DNA of 12,471 nucleotides from DASPFV01 sp035620975 (GTDB taxonomy: Bacteria > Acidobacteriota > Vicinamibacteria > Vicinamibacterales > 2-12-FULL-66-21), in the NCBI GenBank assembly GCA_035620975.1, contig DASPFV010000310.1, forward strand, positions 1 through 12,471, given 5' to 3'. A model generated the notes under the pieces. The model made no database searches, had not been told where the DNA came from, and worked only from the letters and a program-made list of their open reading frames with translations. Shown here in pieces: positions 1 through 7,652 of this stretch (the first letter of the stretch is position 1; every line of letters starts with the position of its first letter). A program made the position numbers and the translations under genes.

Positions 1-802
1 AACTGGGCGCGGAGCTCGAGACGATCGCGCGAGTAACGCGCGTCGGCTTCGACGAGGTGGACGGGGACGTCGAACCGCGGCCGGAACTCGAAACCCGAGC
101 GCCCGCTCCAGAACCCGACCCCCGCCGTCAGGCCGGGGAAGCCGACGTACTCGATGCGCCCGGTGAAGGCTGCCCGCCCGATGTTCGTTTCGGCCCCCTT
201 CTGGCGCCCTCCCCGAATCCCCTCGTCGGCGCTGAACTCCGCGGCGTTCAGCGGCGACGTCACGAACGCGCGGTATCGCCAGCCGCGCCCGACCTCGCCG
301 TGCACCCCGGCACCGACCTCGAACCAGGTCGTCGGCACGATGACCGTATCGACGAACGGCCGCTCGACCCCGTAGAAGACCGGCGGCTCGTGTCGCTCGT
401 TGATGATGCCGATGGGCATCAGCAGCATGCCCGCGCGGACGTTGAACCCGCGGGTCAGGAGGAAGTCGAGATAGGCCTGCTCGAGCTCGAGCTCGCCGGC
501 CTCCTCCAGCCCCTCGACGAGCGCGTGCTCCAGCTCGAGCTCGCTGACGAACCGGATGCGATCGCTGAAGGTATGGGTGAACAGGAGGACGAAGCGATGG
601 AAGTCGAGCCGACCGTCTTCGAACTCGGGCTTGTTGTAGTGGAAGTCCATGTACCCGGAAAGGTTGGTCGCGCGGGACTCCGCGGTTTCCGTCCCGGCCG
701 GCGGCGGCTCCTGCGCGCCGGCCGGCGCCGGCACCAGCACGGCGGCGGCGAGCAGGAGCGCCCCGACACAGCCCGGGCTCGAGCCGAGTACAAAGGCGTC
801 AT
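1..802 (-). CDS. Outer-membrane porin-like beta-barrel protein (3' end outside window; apparent frameshift near its start)
   Basis: A porin-type outer-membrane barrel, resembling phosphate-selective porin O/P-like proteins. The barrel frame is open from the window edge to about position 840. It has alternating aromatic/hydrophobic strands and stretches such as SGYMDFHYNKPEF, FNVRAGMLLMPIGIINE and PPVFYGVERPFVDT, which are typical of this porin group. The best start is ATG 802-800, which gives a positively charged n-region (MTPLYSARARAVSG). That frame differs by one base from the barrel frame, which supplies the hydrophobic core and cleavage site (ALLLAAAVLVPAPAGAQ). One extra G in the run complementary to CCCC at 761-764 would join them. 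Without a frameshift, the only plausible in-frame start is TTG 815-813, whose n-region lacks positive charge. No Shine-Dalgarno sequence is seen. It follows cusA by about 100 bases and has its own promoter, so it may be an outer-membrane channel linked to metal stress. The substrate is unknown. Confidence 0.75.
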
Positions 803-817
803 TTTGAGATATCAAAA
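802..817 (-). promoter_or_regulatory. Operator-like inverted repeat at porin transcription start
   Basis: TTTTGA and TCAAAA form perfect 6-base arms around GATA in an AT-rich island inside very GC-rich DNA. The element overlaps the porin start codon and the predicted transcription start near 818. A bound repressor would therefore block initiation. The regulator is not identified; no regulator gene lies in the window. Confidence 0.4.
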
Positions 818-824
818 CAGCGAT

Positions 825-854
825 ATTGAACAGCAGAAGTCAGCCGGCTGTCAA
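825..854 (-). promoter_or_regulatory. Sigma-70-type promoter of the porin gene
   Basis: On the minus strand a perfect -35 box TTGACA (854-849) is followed by an 18-base spacer and a -10-like TTCAAT (830-825), which matches TATAAT at four of six positions. Transcription would start near 818, about 16 bases before ATG 802. This suggests the porin can be transcribed independently of the upstream cus operon. Confidence 0.45.
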
Positions 855-887
855 GCAACCGCCCCATTCAGCCTCTTCGGCGAAGCC

Positions 888-900
888 CCGCCGTTGGCGG
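888..900 (-). terminator. Weak hairpin just after cusA stop
   Basis: CCGCC and GGCGG pair around a 3-base loop two bases after the cusA stop codon. No T-run follows, so it is a poor intrinsic terminator. It may instead mark an mRNA 3' end or attenuate readthrough into the porin gene. Confidence 0.2.
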
Positions 901-902
901 TT

Positions 903-3900
903 TCACTCTGAGTCCGCGTTGGCGGCCGACATCCGGAGCGTGCCTCGGCTCAGCGCGCGCGACTTCATCAGGTAGAAGATGACTGGCGTCACGATCAGCA
1001 CGTGGAGGGTCGACGTGAGCATGCCGCCCACGATGGGGGCGGCAATCGGCTTCATGAGGTCCGAGCCCACGCCGGTGCTCCAGAGAATCGGAAGAAGCCC
1101 GAGCACCGTGGTGGCCACGGTCATGAGCTTTGGACGCAGCCGGAGGATCGACCCGGCAATCGTCGCCTCGCGCACGTCGTCGTGGGTGACCGCTCCCTGT
1201 CTTGCGAGCCTGGCGTCGAGGGCTTCGTGGAGGTACACGACCATGACGACGCCGGTCTGGACGGCGATTCCGTAGAGCGCGATGTAGCCCACCCACACGG
1301 CGACCGAGAAGTTGTAGCCGAGCAGCCACTGCAGGATGACGCCGCCGGTCATCGCGTACACCACCGAGAGCAGGACGATCACCGACTCGGCGACCGAGCG
1401 GAAGGTCATGTAGAGGAGCAGCAGGATGGCGGCGAGCACGATCGGCAGCAGCAGCTGGAGGCGCTCGCGGGCCCGGACCTGGAACTCGTACTGGCCGGTC
1501 CACTCCAGCCGGTAGCCCGCCGGCAGCGGCACGGCGGAGGCGAGCGCGGCCTTCGCGCGGGCGACGTAGCCGCCGATGTCCGACGTGTTCGTATCCACGT
1601 AGACGTAGCCCGCGAGCATGCCGTCCTCGTCACGGATCATGGCGGGCCCCGAACGAATCCGGATCTCGGCGAGCTGGGCGAGCGGCACCTGCGCACCCGT
1701 CGGCGTCCGGACGAGCACACGGCCGAGCGCCGGGAGATCCTCGCGGAAGTCGCGCGCGTAGCGGACGTTGACGGGATAGCGCTCGCGCCCTTCGACGGTG
1801 CGCGTGACGTTCTCGCCGCCGATGGCCGTCTGCACGACGTCCTGTACGTCGCGCGACGTCAGGCCGTGACGCCCGAGGGCCTCGCGGTCGGGCACGATGT
1901 CGGTGTAGTAGCCCTGCGCGACGCGCTCGGCATAGACGCTGCGCGTCCCGGGCACGCCTGCCAGGACCGTTTCGATCCCGCGGCCCAGGCGCTCGATCGC
2001 CTCGAGACTGGGGCCCAGCACCTTGATGCCGACCGGCGTCTTGATGCCGGTGAACAGCATGTCGAGGCGATTGCGGATCGGCTGCGTCCACGTATTCGGG
2101 AAGCCCGGGATCTGGAGGCGCTCGTCCAGGGTGGCCAGCAGCGATTCGATGGTGACGCCGGGCCGCCACTGGTCGCGTGGCTTGAGCAGCACCGTCGTGT
2201 TGACCATGCTCATGGGCGAGTTGTCGGTGGCCGTCGAGCCGCGGCCGGCCGTGCCGAACACGCGCTCGACCTCGGGCACCTCCTTGATCAGGCGATCCTG
2301 GATCTGGAGCATGCGCCCGGCCTCGGTGATCGACAGCCCCGGCGGCGACGTTGGCATGTACAGCAGCGACCCCTCGTAAAGGGGCGGCATGAACTCGCTG
2401 CCAATCTGCAGCACGAGCGGAACCGTGAGCGGGATGATCGCGAGGTTGACCGCCAGCGTCGTCCACTTCCAGCGCAGCGCGACGCTCAGCACCGCGCGGT
2501 ACGCGACCGCGGACACCTGCGCGGCGGGGTTCCGCGCCTCCGACCGCAGGCGTCCGCTCCGCAGGAACACGATCATCAGCACCGGGACGAGCGTGATCGA
2601 CAGCAGCGACGCCGCCGTCATGGCGAACGTCTTCGTCAGCGCGAGCGGCAGGAACATCCGCCCCTCCTGCGCCTCCAGCAGGAACACCGGCGTGAACGAG
2701 ACGACAATGATGAGGATCGAGAAGAAGAGCGGCCGCCCGACCTGGCGCGCAGCGCGCACGACGGCCTCCGTCCGTCCGCGCCGATCGCCCTCGGCGGGCG
2801 GCTGCGTGCCGTCGGGCGCCGGCTCGGTCAGCCGGCGGTGCGCGTTCTCGACCATCACGAGCGAGGCGTCCACCAGCTCCCCGATCGCCAGCGCGATTCC
2901 GCCGAGCGACATGATGTTCGACGTCACGCCGAGATAGTAGAAGGGGATGAAGGTCGCCAGGACGGCAATCGGCAGCGTGATGATCGGAATGAGCGCAGAT
3001 CGGAAGTGGAACAGAAAGATCGCGGTGACGAACGAGACGACCAGCATCTCTTCGGTCAGGGCTTTTCTGAGCGTGCCGATCGAGTCCCGAATCAGGTCCG
3101 AGCGATCGTAGGTCGTGACGATCTCCACACCCTCGGGCAGCGATCCCTTCACCTCCTCCAGCCTGGCCTTGACGCGGTCGATCACGCGGAGGGCATTCTC
3201 GCCGAACCGCATGATGACGATGCCGCCGACGACCTCGCCGCGGCCGTCCAGCTCGGCGATGCCGCGGCGGATCTCGGGCCCGATGCGGACGGATGCGACG
3301 TCGCGGACCCGGACCGGCGTGCCGCGGTCGCTCGCGACGGCCACCTGCTCGATGTCCTCGATCGACGTGAGATACCCCCGTCCGCGGACCATGTACTCGC
3401 GCCCGGCGAACTCCAGGAGGCGGCCCTCGACCTCCTGGTTGCTCGCGCGGATCGCGTCCACGACGTCCTTCGACGAGAGCCCGTAGGCGAACAGCCGGTT
3501 CGGGTCGAGCTGCACCTGGTACTGCTTGACGAAGCCGCCGATGCTCGCGACCTCGGCGACTCCCGGGACGCTCGCGAGCCAGTACCGCAGGTGCCAGTCC
3601 TGCAGGCTGCGAAGCGCGGCCAGATCGTGCCGCCCGGTCTCGTCCACCAGCGCGTATTCGAACACCCAGCCGACGCCGGTCGCGTCCGGTCCGAGCGTCG
3701 GGCCGACGCCCTCCGGCAGCTGCGCGCGGATGCCCTGCAGGTACTCGGTGACCCGCGCGCGCGCCCAGTAGATGTCGGTGCCGTCCTCGAAGATGACGTA
3801 AACGTAGGAAATCCCGAAATCGGTGAAGCCCCGCACCGTCCTCACCCGCGGCGTCGACACGAGCGAGCTGACGATGGGATAGGTGACCTGGTCCTCGATG

Positions 3901-4079
3901 ATCTCCGGGCTTCGGCCGGGCCACTCCGTCGAGATGATCACCTGGACGTCCGAGATGTCCGGCACCGCGTCGAGCGGGCTCCGGAGCATCGCCCAGATCC
4001 CCCACGTCGTCAGCACCACGGCGCCGACGGAGACCAGGAACCGGTTGCGCGCGCAGCTCTCGATGATGCGTTCGATCAC
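903..4079 (-). CDS. cusA: CusA-like copper/silver efflux RND pump, inner-membrane subunit
   Basis: Heavy-metal (HME) RND proton antiporter that drives Cu(I)/Ag(I) from periplasm or cytoplasm through the CusB/TolC channel. It is 1058 aa, close to E. coli CusA, with TM1 at about 13-31, the TM2-6 block at about 345-505, a second large periplasmic loop, and TM8-12 at about 875-1037. Aligned by hand to E. coli CusA, the copper-binding triad M573/M623/M672 is conserved as M575 (LLYMP), M625 (PMSMVNTT) and M674 (NRLDM). Channel methionines M390, M409, M487 and M502 are also kept, but the M403 equivalent is Leu. In the proton relay, D404 and K984 are conserved, while the E939 equivalent is Gln (GIAVQTG, Q941). 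An extra Glu, E401, sits three residues before D404. The start is GTG 4079-4077, with AGGAGG five bases upstream overlapping the cusB stop. It is the last gene of the tightly coupled pump operon. Copper/silver specificity is inferred from the triad; the class is nearly certain. Confidence 0.96.
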   Translation of the reverse strand: MIERIIESCARNRFLVSVGAVVLTTWGIWAMLRSPLDAVPDISDVQVIISTEWPGRSPEIIEDQVTYPIVSSLVSTPRVRTVRGFTDFGISYVYVIFEDGTDIYWARARVTEYLQGIRAQLPEGVGPTLGPDATGVGWVFEYALVDETGRHDLAALRSLQDWHLRYWLASVPGVAEVASIGGFVKQYQVQLDPNRLFAYGLSSKDVVDAIRASNQEVEGRLLEFAGREYMVRGRGYLTSIEDIEQVAVASDRGTPVRVRDVASVRIGPEIRRGIAELDGRGEVVGGIVIMRFGENALRVIDRVKARLEEVKGSLPEGVEIVTTYDRSDLIRDSIGTLRKALTEEMLVVSFVTAIFLFHFRSALIPIITLPIAVLATFIPFYYLGVTSNIMSLGGIALAIGELVDASLVMVENAHRRLTEPAPDGTQPPAEGDRRGRTEAVVRAARQVGRPLFFSILIIVVSFTPVFLLEAQEGRMFLPLALTKTFAMTAASLLSITLVPVLMIVFLRSGRLRSEARNPAAQVSAVAYRAVLSVALRWKWTTLAVNLAIIPLTVPLVLQIGSEFMPPLYEGSLLYMPTSPPGLSITEAGRMLQIQDRLIKEVPEVERVFGTAGRGSTATDNSPMSMVNTTVLLKPRDQWRPGVTIESLLATLDERLQIPGFPNTWTQPIRNRLDMLFTGIKTPVGIKVLGPSLEAIERLGRGIETVLAGVPGTRSVYAERVAQGYYTDIVPDREALGRHGLTSRDVQDVVQTAIGGENVTRTVEGRERYPVNVRYARDFREDLPALGRVLVRTPTGAQVPLAQLAEIRIRSGPAMIRDEDGMLAGYVYVDTNTSDIGGYVARAKAALASAVPLPAGYRLEWTGQYEFQVRARERLQLLLPIVLAAILLLLYMTFRSVAESVIVLLSVVYAMTGGVILQWLLGYNFSVAVWVGYIALYGIAVQTGVVMVVYLHEALDARLARQGAVTHDDVREATIAGSILRLRPKLMTVATTVLGLLPILWSTGVGSDLMKPIAAPIVGGMLTSTLHVLIVTPVIFYLMKSRALSRGTLRMSAANADSE

Positions 4080-4084
4080 TGCCG

Positions 4085-4090
4085 CCTCCT
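4085..4090 (-). promoter_or_regulatory. Ribosome binding site of cusA
   Basis: AGGAGG on the minus strand, five bases before the GTG start of cusA, overlaps the TAG stop codon of cusB. It fixes the GTG start and implies translational coupling between adaptor and pump. Confidence 0.8.
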
Positions 4091-5705
4091 ACCTCGCAAC
4101 CACCGTCGTCTGCAGCGTCCCCACGCGTGCGCCCGCGCGCGTCGCCGTGACGGTCACGTCCCAGCGGCCGAGCATCGTGATGATGCCCTTGCCGCGGTAG
4201 ATGCCTCCGCCCACGGCACTGAGCGTCGCCTCGGACGTCATGGCCGGCATGTTCATCGAGGGCATCGCCGCCATGTGGAACACGACTCTGAGCTGCGCAT
4301 CCTCGACCCCGCGGCCGGACGCGTCGGTCACGCGCACCTCGATCTCGTTCTCGCCGTTGCGCGGCGGGTGCGGGACGGTGTGGAACGTAATCGTGGCACC
4401 GGGAGCTGCCGGCTCGCGGCGATCGTCGGGCGGCCGTTCCCACAGCCCGGCGGCCGCTCGCAGCTGGCTCTCGGAGTCGAGGAAGAACGAGGCGCCGGCG
4501 GCGACTTCCTCCCCCTCCGTCAGGCCGCCGACGATCTGAACGCGGCCGTTCACCCGTGCGCCGATCTCGACGTTCCTCGGCGTGAAGTAGCCGTCGCCCT
4601 CTGCGATGAAAACCAGGCGCTCCACTCCGGTGTCGAGCAGCGCGTCGGCCGGAATGGTGAGCCCCGGCTGGACCGACGAGGACAGCTCGACGTTCGCATA
4701 CATCCCGGGCTTCAACCGCAGCGCCGGATTGGGGAACGCGAACCGGACCCTGAGCGTCCTGGTCTTCTCCTCGACGAACGGATAGATGAAGACGGCCTTG
4801 CCGCGCCAGCTCTCCCCGGGCCAGGCATCGAGCGTCACCACGGCCGTCGCCCCGGTTTTTACGAATGGACTGTCGGCCTCGAACACGTCGGCCTCGACCC
4901 AGACGCTCGAGAGATCGGCAATCCGGTAGAGCGTCTGGCCGGCTGCCACACGCATCCCCTCGATGACTGGTTTCTCGATGACGTAGCCGTTCACGGGCGA
5001 GACGAACGTCACCGTGCCATCCGCCCTGCGCGACTGCTCGAGCCCGGTCACGGCGGATGCCGGCAGATCCCAGAGGAGCAGCCGCTGCCGCGCCGAGGCG
5101 ACGAGCCGCTCGGCCTGCATGTGGGCGTCGGCGACCTGCGACGAAGCCAGGGCCTCCTGCGTGGACAGGGCGAGCAGGTACTCGTTCTGGGTCGCCAGGA
5201 GGTCGGGGCTGTAGAACTCGAGGAGTGGCTGACCGCGTTTTACCGCCTGCCCGGTCGCGTCCACGTGCAGGCGCCGGGCCCATCCGTCCAGCTTCAGGTT
5301 CACGTCCGAGAGGCGGGTCTCGTCGTAGCGGACGATGCCGACCACACGGATCGAGCGGGTCAACGCCGCTTTTTCCACACGTGCGGTTCGAACGCCGAGC
5401 AGCTGACGACGGCGGGTGTCGAGCTGCACCGGGGCTCGGGCCGTCCCGGCCGCCGCCGGCACATCGTCGGCGGCCGACGACCTCTGCGGCGACGAGGCGC
5501 GAACGAGGTCCATCCCGCACGTCGGACATTTGCCAGGTCCGTGCTCCTGGATCTCGGGATGCATCGGGCAGGTCCAGATGTCCTGATGCACCTGCGACGC
5601 CGTTCGGGGATCGCGCAGCCAGCTCCGGCCCAGCGTCCACAGGCCCGTCCCGGTCGCAGCGAGCACGAGCAGAGCCAGGAGGACTCGACGTCCTGAGGTG
5701 CTCAT
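4089..5705 (-). CDS. cusB: CusB-like periplasmic adaptor with N-terminal metal-binding and C-terminal YtkA/FixH-like domains
   Basis: Membrane fusion protein that joins the RND pump to the outer-membrane factor and passes metal to the pump. It is 538 aa, longer than E. coli CusB (about 400). An N-terminal signal/anchor covers about 6-28. A heavy-metal-binding domain follows at about 43-67, with the pattern TCPMHPEI...GKCPTCGMDL (C46, C60, C63). The adaptor core spans about 110-410: the first lipoyl half contains LKLDGWARRLHVDATGQAVK, the helical hairpin lies near 165-225, the second lipoyl half contains VSPVNGYVIEKPVIEGMRV, and beta-barrel motifs include LKPGMYANVEL and IPADALLDTG. Residues about 438-536 form a YtkA/FixH-like beta-sandwich with a Met cluster (FHMAAMPSMNMPAM, 477-490), typical of copper-handling proteins. 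The ATG overlaps the tolC stop (ATGA), and GGAGG lies seven bases upstream (5713-5717), so translation is coupled. Confidence 0.94.
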   Translation of the reverse strand: MSTSGRRVLLALLVLAATGTGLWTLGRSWLRDPRTASQVHQDIWTCPMHPEIQEHGPGKCPTCGMDLVRASSPQRSSAADDVPAAAGTARAPVQLDTRRRQLLGVRTARVEKAALTRSIRVVGIVRYDETRLSDVNLKLDGWARRLHVDATGQAVKRGQPLLEFYSPDLLATQNEYLLALSTQEALASSQVADAHMQAERLVASARQRLLLWDLPASAVTGLEQSRRADGTVTFVSPVNGYVIEKPVIEGMRVAAGQTLYRIADLSSVWVEADVFEADSPFVKTGATAVVTLDAWPGESWRGKAVFIYPFVEEKTRTLRVRFAFPNPALRLKPGMYANVELSSSVQPGLTIPADALLDTGVERLVFIAEGDGYFTPRNVEIGARVNGRVQIVGGLTEGEEVAAGASFFLDSESQLRAAAGLWERPPDDRREPAAPGATITFHTVPHPPRNGENEIEVRVTDASGRGVEDAQLRVVFHMAAMPSMNMPAMTSEATLSAVGGGIYRGKGIITMLGRWDVTVTATRAGARVGTLQTTVVAR

Positions 5706-6997
5706 CGCTCTGCCTCCAGCATGGCGTCGGCTCCGACCAGTCGTTCGAGCTCCGTTCGCGCATCGTCGAGCTCGGCCAGCGCGCGGACGTAGCCGAGATC
5801 CACTTCGGAGAGCACGCGCTGGTTGTCCACCATGTCGAAAAAGGCGGCCCGGTCCGACTGGTAGCCGACGCGGGAGATGTCCATCGCCTGATTCGACTGC
5901 GGGACGACGCTGGTTCGGAGAATGGCCGCGCGCCGCGCCGCCGAACCAGCGCGGACGTAGGCCTCCTGAATGAGCAGCCTGACCCGGCTGACCTGCGCGT
6001 CGTACCGCGCCTGCGCCGCGGTCACCTCGACCCTGGCTTCCTGACGGCGCAGGTCGAGGCTCTTGCGCGACCAGGGCGCGTTCGGCCAGCTGATGCCCAC
6101 CCCACCGGTAATGGCGTCGGTCGCGTCGCCCATCAGCATGTACCCGCCCCTGACCACGAAGTCGGGTCGGCGCTCGCGATCCGCAAGGGTGACCGCTGCT
6201 TCGGCCCTGGCGATCTCCGCCCTCGCGACGACCAGCTCGGGCTGGGACGCGAGCGCCAGCTGCAGCAGTTCGGCGATGGGCCTGAGAACGCCGGACTCGC
6301 CTGGCGCCTCGATCTGCCCCACGGGCGCGGACGGCTCCCGGCCGAGCAGGGCGCTGAGACGGGCCTCGGCCGTGCGCACCCGTTCCTCGTTGACGACCTG
6401 CTCCTCGTGCAGCCGTGAGATTTCGACGACCGACTTGAGGACGTCCTGCTGGCCGGCACGGCCGGCCGCGTAGCGGATCTGGGAGGCGTCGGCGATCTGC
6501 CGCATGAGCTCGATGTGATGGACGGTCAATTCGAGCGACTCGCGCGCAAGGAAGAGTGCCGTGTAGGTCCTGCGCACCTCGGCGACGATCTCGCGGGCCC
6601 GGGCCTCCAGCCGCGCGGCGGACACGCTGACGTCAGCCTCGGCCAGCTTCTGGCGGCTGTCGCGCTTGCCCGGACCCGGGAACACCTGTTCGGCCGTGAT
6701 CATGTAGGTGACCCGCGCCGGGTTCCACGTGTCGATCGGCCACTGCCAGATCTGGGCGTCGAGCATCGGCGGCGCGAGCACGTGCTGCTGGCCGGGACGG
6801 AGCCGCTCGGCCTCCAGCGAGGCGCGGATGGCGCTCAGCTCCGGGTTGGCGGCCATGGCTTCTTCGATGGCCGCACGCCGGGTGAGCGGCGGCGCCTGCG
6901 CCGAGGCGGCGGCGGCGTGCGCCAGCACGGCGCAGCCTGCCAGCAGGCGGAGTACGGGAACACGAGGCGAACGTCGTGGGAAACGACGGGCTTGCAC
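5702..6997 (-). CDS. TolC/CusC-family outer-membrane efflux protein
   Basis: Outer-membrane exit duct of the tripartite metal pump. It is 431 aa, with a signal sequence (RR-rich n-region, hydrophobic LRLLAGCAVLAHAAA, possible cleavage after ASA near residue 33) and two OEP repeats (about 45-220 and 230-420) of long helices rich in Ala, Arg and Glu. Typical motifs include TAEQVFPGPGKRD, RYAAGRAGQQDVLKS and VGYQSDRAAFFDMVDNQR. LAGC at 19-22 resembles a lipobox, so it could be acylated like CusC, but cleavage by signal peptidase I looks equally likely. The start is GTG 6997-6995, supported by a strong AGGAGGT at 7001-7007. It overlaps cusB by four bases and lies 117 bases downstream of the small Cys-rich gene. 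Among outer-membrane factors it most resembles those of CusA/CzcA operons. Confidence 0.92.
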   Translation of the reverse strand: MQARRFPRRSPRVPVLRLLAGCAVLAHAAAASAQAPPLTRRAAIEEAMAANPELSAIRASLEAERLRPGQQHVLAPPMLDAQIWQWPIDTWNPARVTYMITAEQVFPGPGKRDSRQKLAEADVSVSAARLEARAREIVAEVRRTYTALFLARESLELTVHHIELMRQIADASQIRYAAGRAGQQDVLKSVVEISRLHEEQVVNEERVRTAEARLSALLGREPSAPVGQIEAPGESGVLRPIAELLQLALASQPELVVARAEIARAEAAVTLADRERRPDFVVRGGYMLMGDATDAITGGVGISWPNAPWSRKSLDLRRQEARVEVTAAQARYDAQVSRVRLLIQEAYVRAGSAARRAAILRTSVVPQSNQAMDISRVGYQSDRAAFFDMVDNQRVLSEVDLGYVRALAELDDARTELERLVGADAMLEAER

Positions 6998-7000
6998 GAG

Positions 7001-7007
7001 ACCTCCT
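7001..7007 (-). promoter_or_regulatory. Ribosome binding site of the tolC-like gene
   Basis: AGGAGGT on the minus strand, about four bases before GTG 6997, is the strongest Shine-Dalgarno sequence in the window. It decides the GTG start. The signal peptide encoded just after it is consistent. Confidence 0.8.
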
Positions 7008-7114
7008 CTCTCACAACGGGGATCTCCAGTTCGGAGCCGGACGCGCGGCGGCGCGGGACCACACTACGGCGCCGACATCAGCTCAGAACGTGAGTACGGT
7101 CCGGACGCTGCGGA

Positions 7115-7495
7115 CTAGCAGCGAATGGTCGAGAGGCGGAGGTAGAGCGCGTCGATCGGGCGGTTCGAATCCGCCGCAGCGGCTGCGGCGGTCGCATTTG
7201 GGGGGATCGTCCAGGGGCCGGGCACCGGCACCACCGGCGTCATGGCTTCGCCGCCGGTCCGTCGGGCGGCCGGCAGGCTCGTGGGGGACTGATCCTGCTC
7301 GGGAACGCCTTCCTGCACTCTGCAGCACCCGGCGTCGAGCGCCGTGCCCGCGCCCGGGCCCTTTGAGCAGCACGGCATGCGCTCGTGCGGGCCCGGACCG
7401 TTCGCAACGCATTCCGCCGGTTGGGCCGGTACGAGCATCGCGAGCAGAACGAGCCCGCCGAGCGGACGGGCCAGACGTCGAGGGAGGGTCAACAT
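7115..7495 (-). CDS. Small secreted Cys-rich protein at the head of the copper efflux operon, function unknown
   Basis: 126 aa. A signal peptide (MLTLPRRLARPLGGLVLLAMLVPAQPA, cleavage near residue 27) would deliver it to the periplasm. The mature part has a thiol pattern: C29, then HERMPCC (H37, M40, C42, C43), GCC (C57, C58), a Pro/Ala-rich linker and a C-terminal Cys at 126. Cys pairs with nearby His and Met suggest binding of a soft metal such as Cu(I), or disulfide formation. No known domain is recognised and it is not CusF. The frame continues upstream beyond position 7495, but the hydrophobic leader begins exactly at this ATG. The Shine-Dalgarno sequence is weak. It lies 117 bases upstream of the tolC-like gene on the same strand, and a sigma-54-like promoter ends 20 bases before its ATG. 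A periplasmic metal chaperone or sensor for the pump is a guess. That the gene is real is supported by its signal peptide and context. Confidence 0.7.
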   Translation of the reverse strand: MLTLPRRLARPLGGLVLLAMLVPAQPAECVANGPGPHERMPCCSKGPGAGTALDAGCCRVQEGVPEQDQSPTSLPAARRTGGEAMTPVVPVPGPWTIPPNATAAAAAADSNRPIDALYLRLSTIRC

Positions 7496-7514
7496 CGAGC
7501 TACCTAGGCAGTCT

Positions 7515-7531
7515 AGCACCGGATGTGCCAG
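7515..7531 (-). promoter_or_regulatory. Candidate sigma-54 (RpoN) promoter of the efflux operon
   Basis: On the minus strand CTGGCACATCCGGTGCT carries the full TGGCAC -24 element and TGC -12 element at the correct spacing; the consensus is YTGGCAC-N5-TTGCW, and one core base differs (G for the first T). The predicted start is near 7504, nine bases before the ATG of the small Cys-rich gene. A palindrome TCGAG-AG-CTCGA at 7598-7609 lies about 90 bases further upstream, where an NtrC-family activator could bind. Confidence 0.35.
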
Positions 7532-7652
7532 TCCCGTGTTAAACAGCGATTTTTCGAGGGCCGGGGGGGAAGGTGCCGGGAATCCGACAGACGATGCTCG
7601 AGAGCTCGACCTCGCGAGTGGACGTGACCGGCCGCCGATCGGATTGTCCCGC

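Noticed and set aside
1002..5696. Very long open frame on the plus strand opposite cusA and cusB
   Set aside because: It is a mirror of high-GC codon bias. The translation is Arg/Asp/His-rich with no domain, while the minus strand encodes complete, family-matching CusA and CusB.
1630..5763. Second long minus-strand open frame overlapping the pump genes
   Set aside because: Low-complexity Arg/Gly/Ala-rich translation, out of frame with the recognised genes and crossing their tightly coupled junction.
7141..7182. tRNA-like pieces on the plus strand: GGTAGAGCGC (D-arm-like) and a perfect T-arm GGCGG-TTCGAAT-CCGCC at 7159-7175
   Set aside because: There is no anticodon arm between them and the acceptor stem cannot pair (7111-7117 against 7176-7182). 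The region codes for the C-terminus of the small Cys-rich protein. Chance or a relic; not called as a tRNA.
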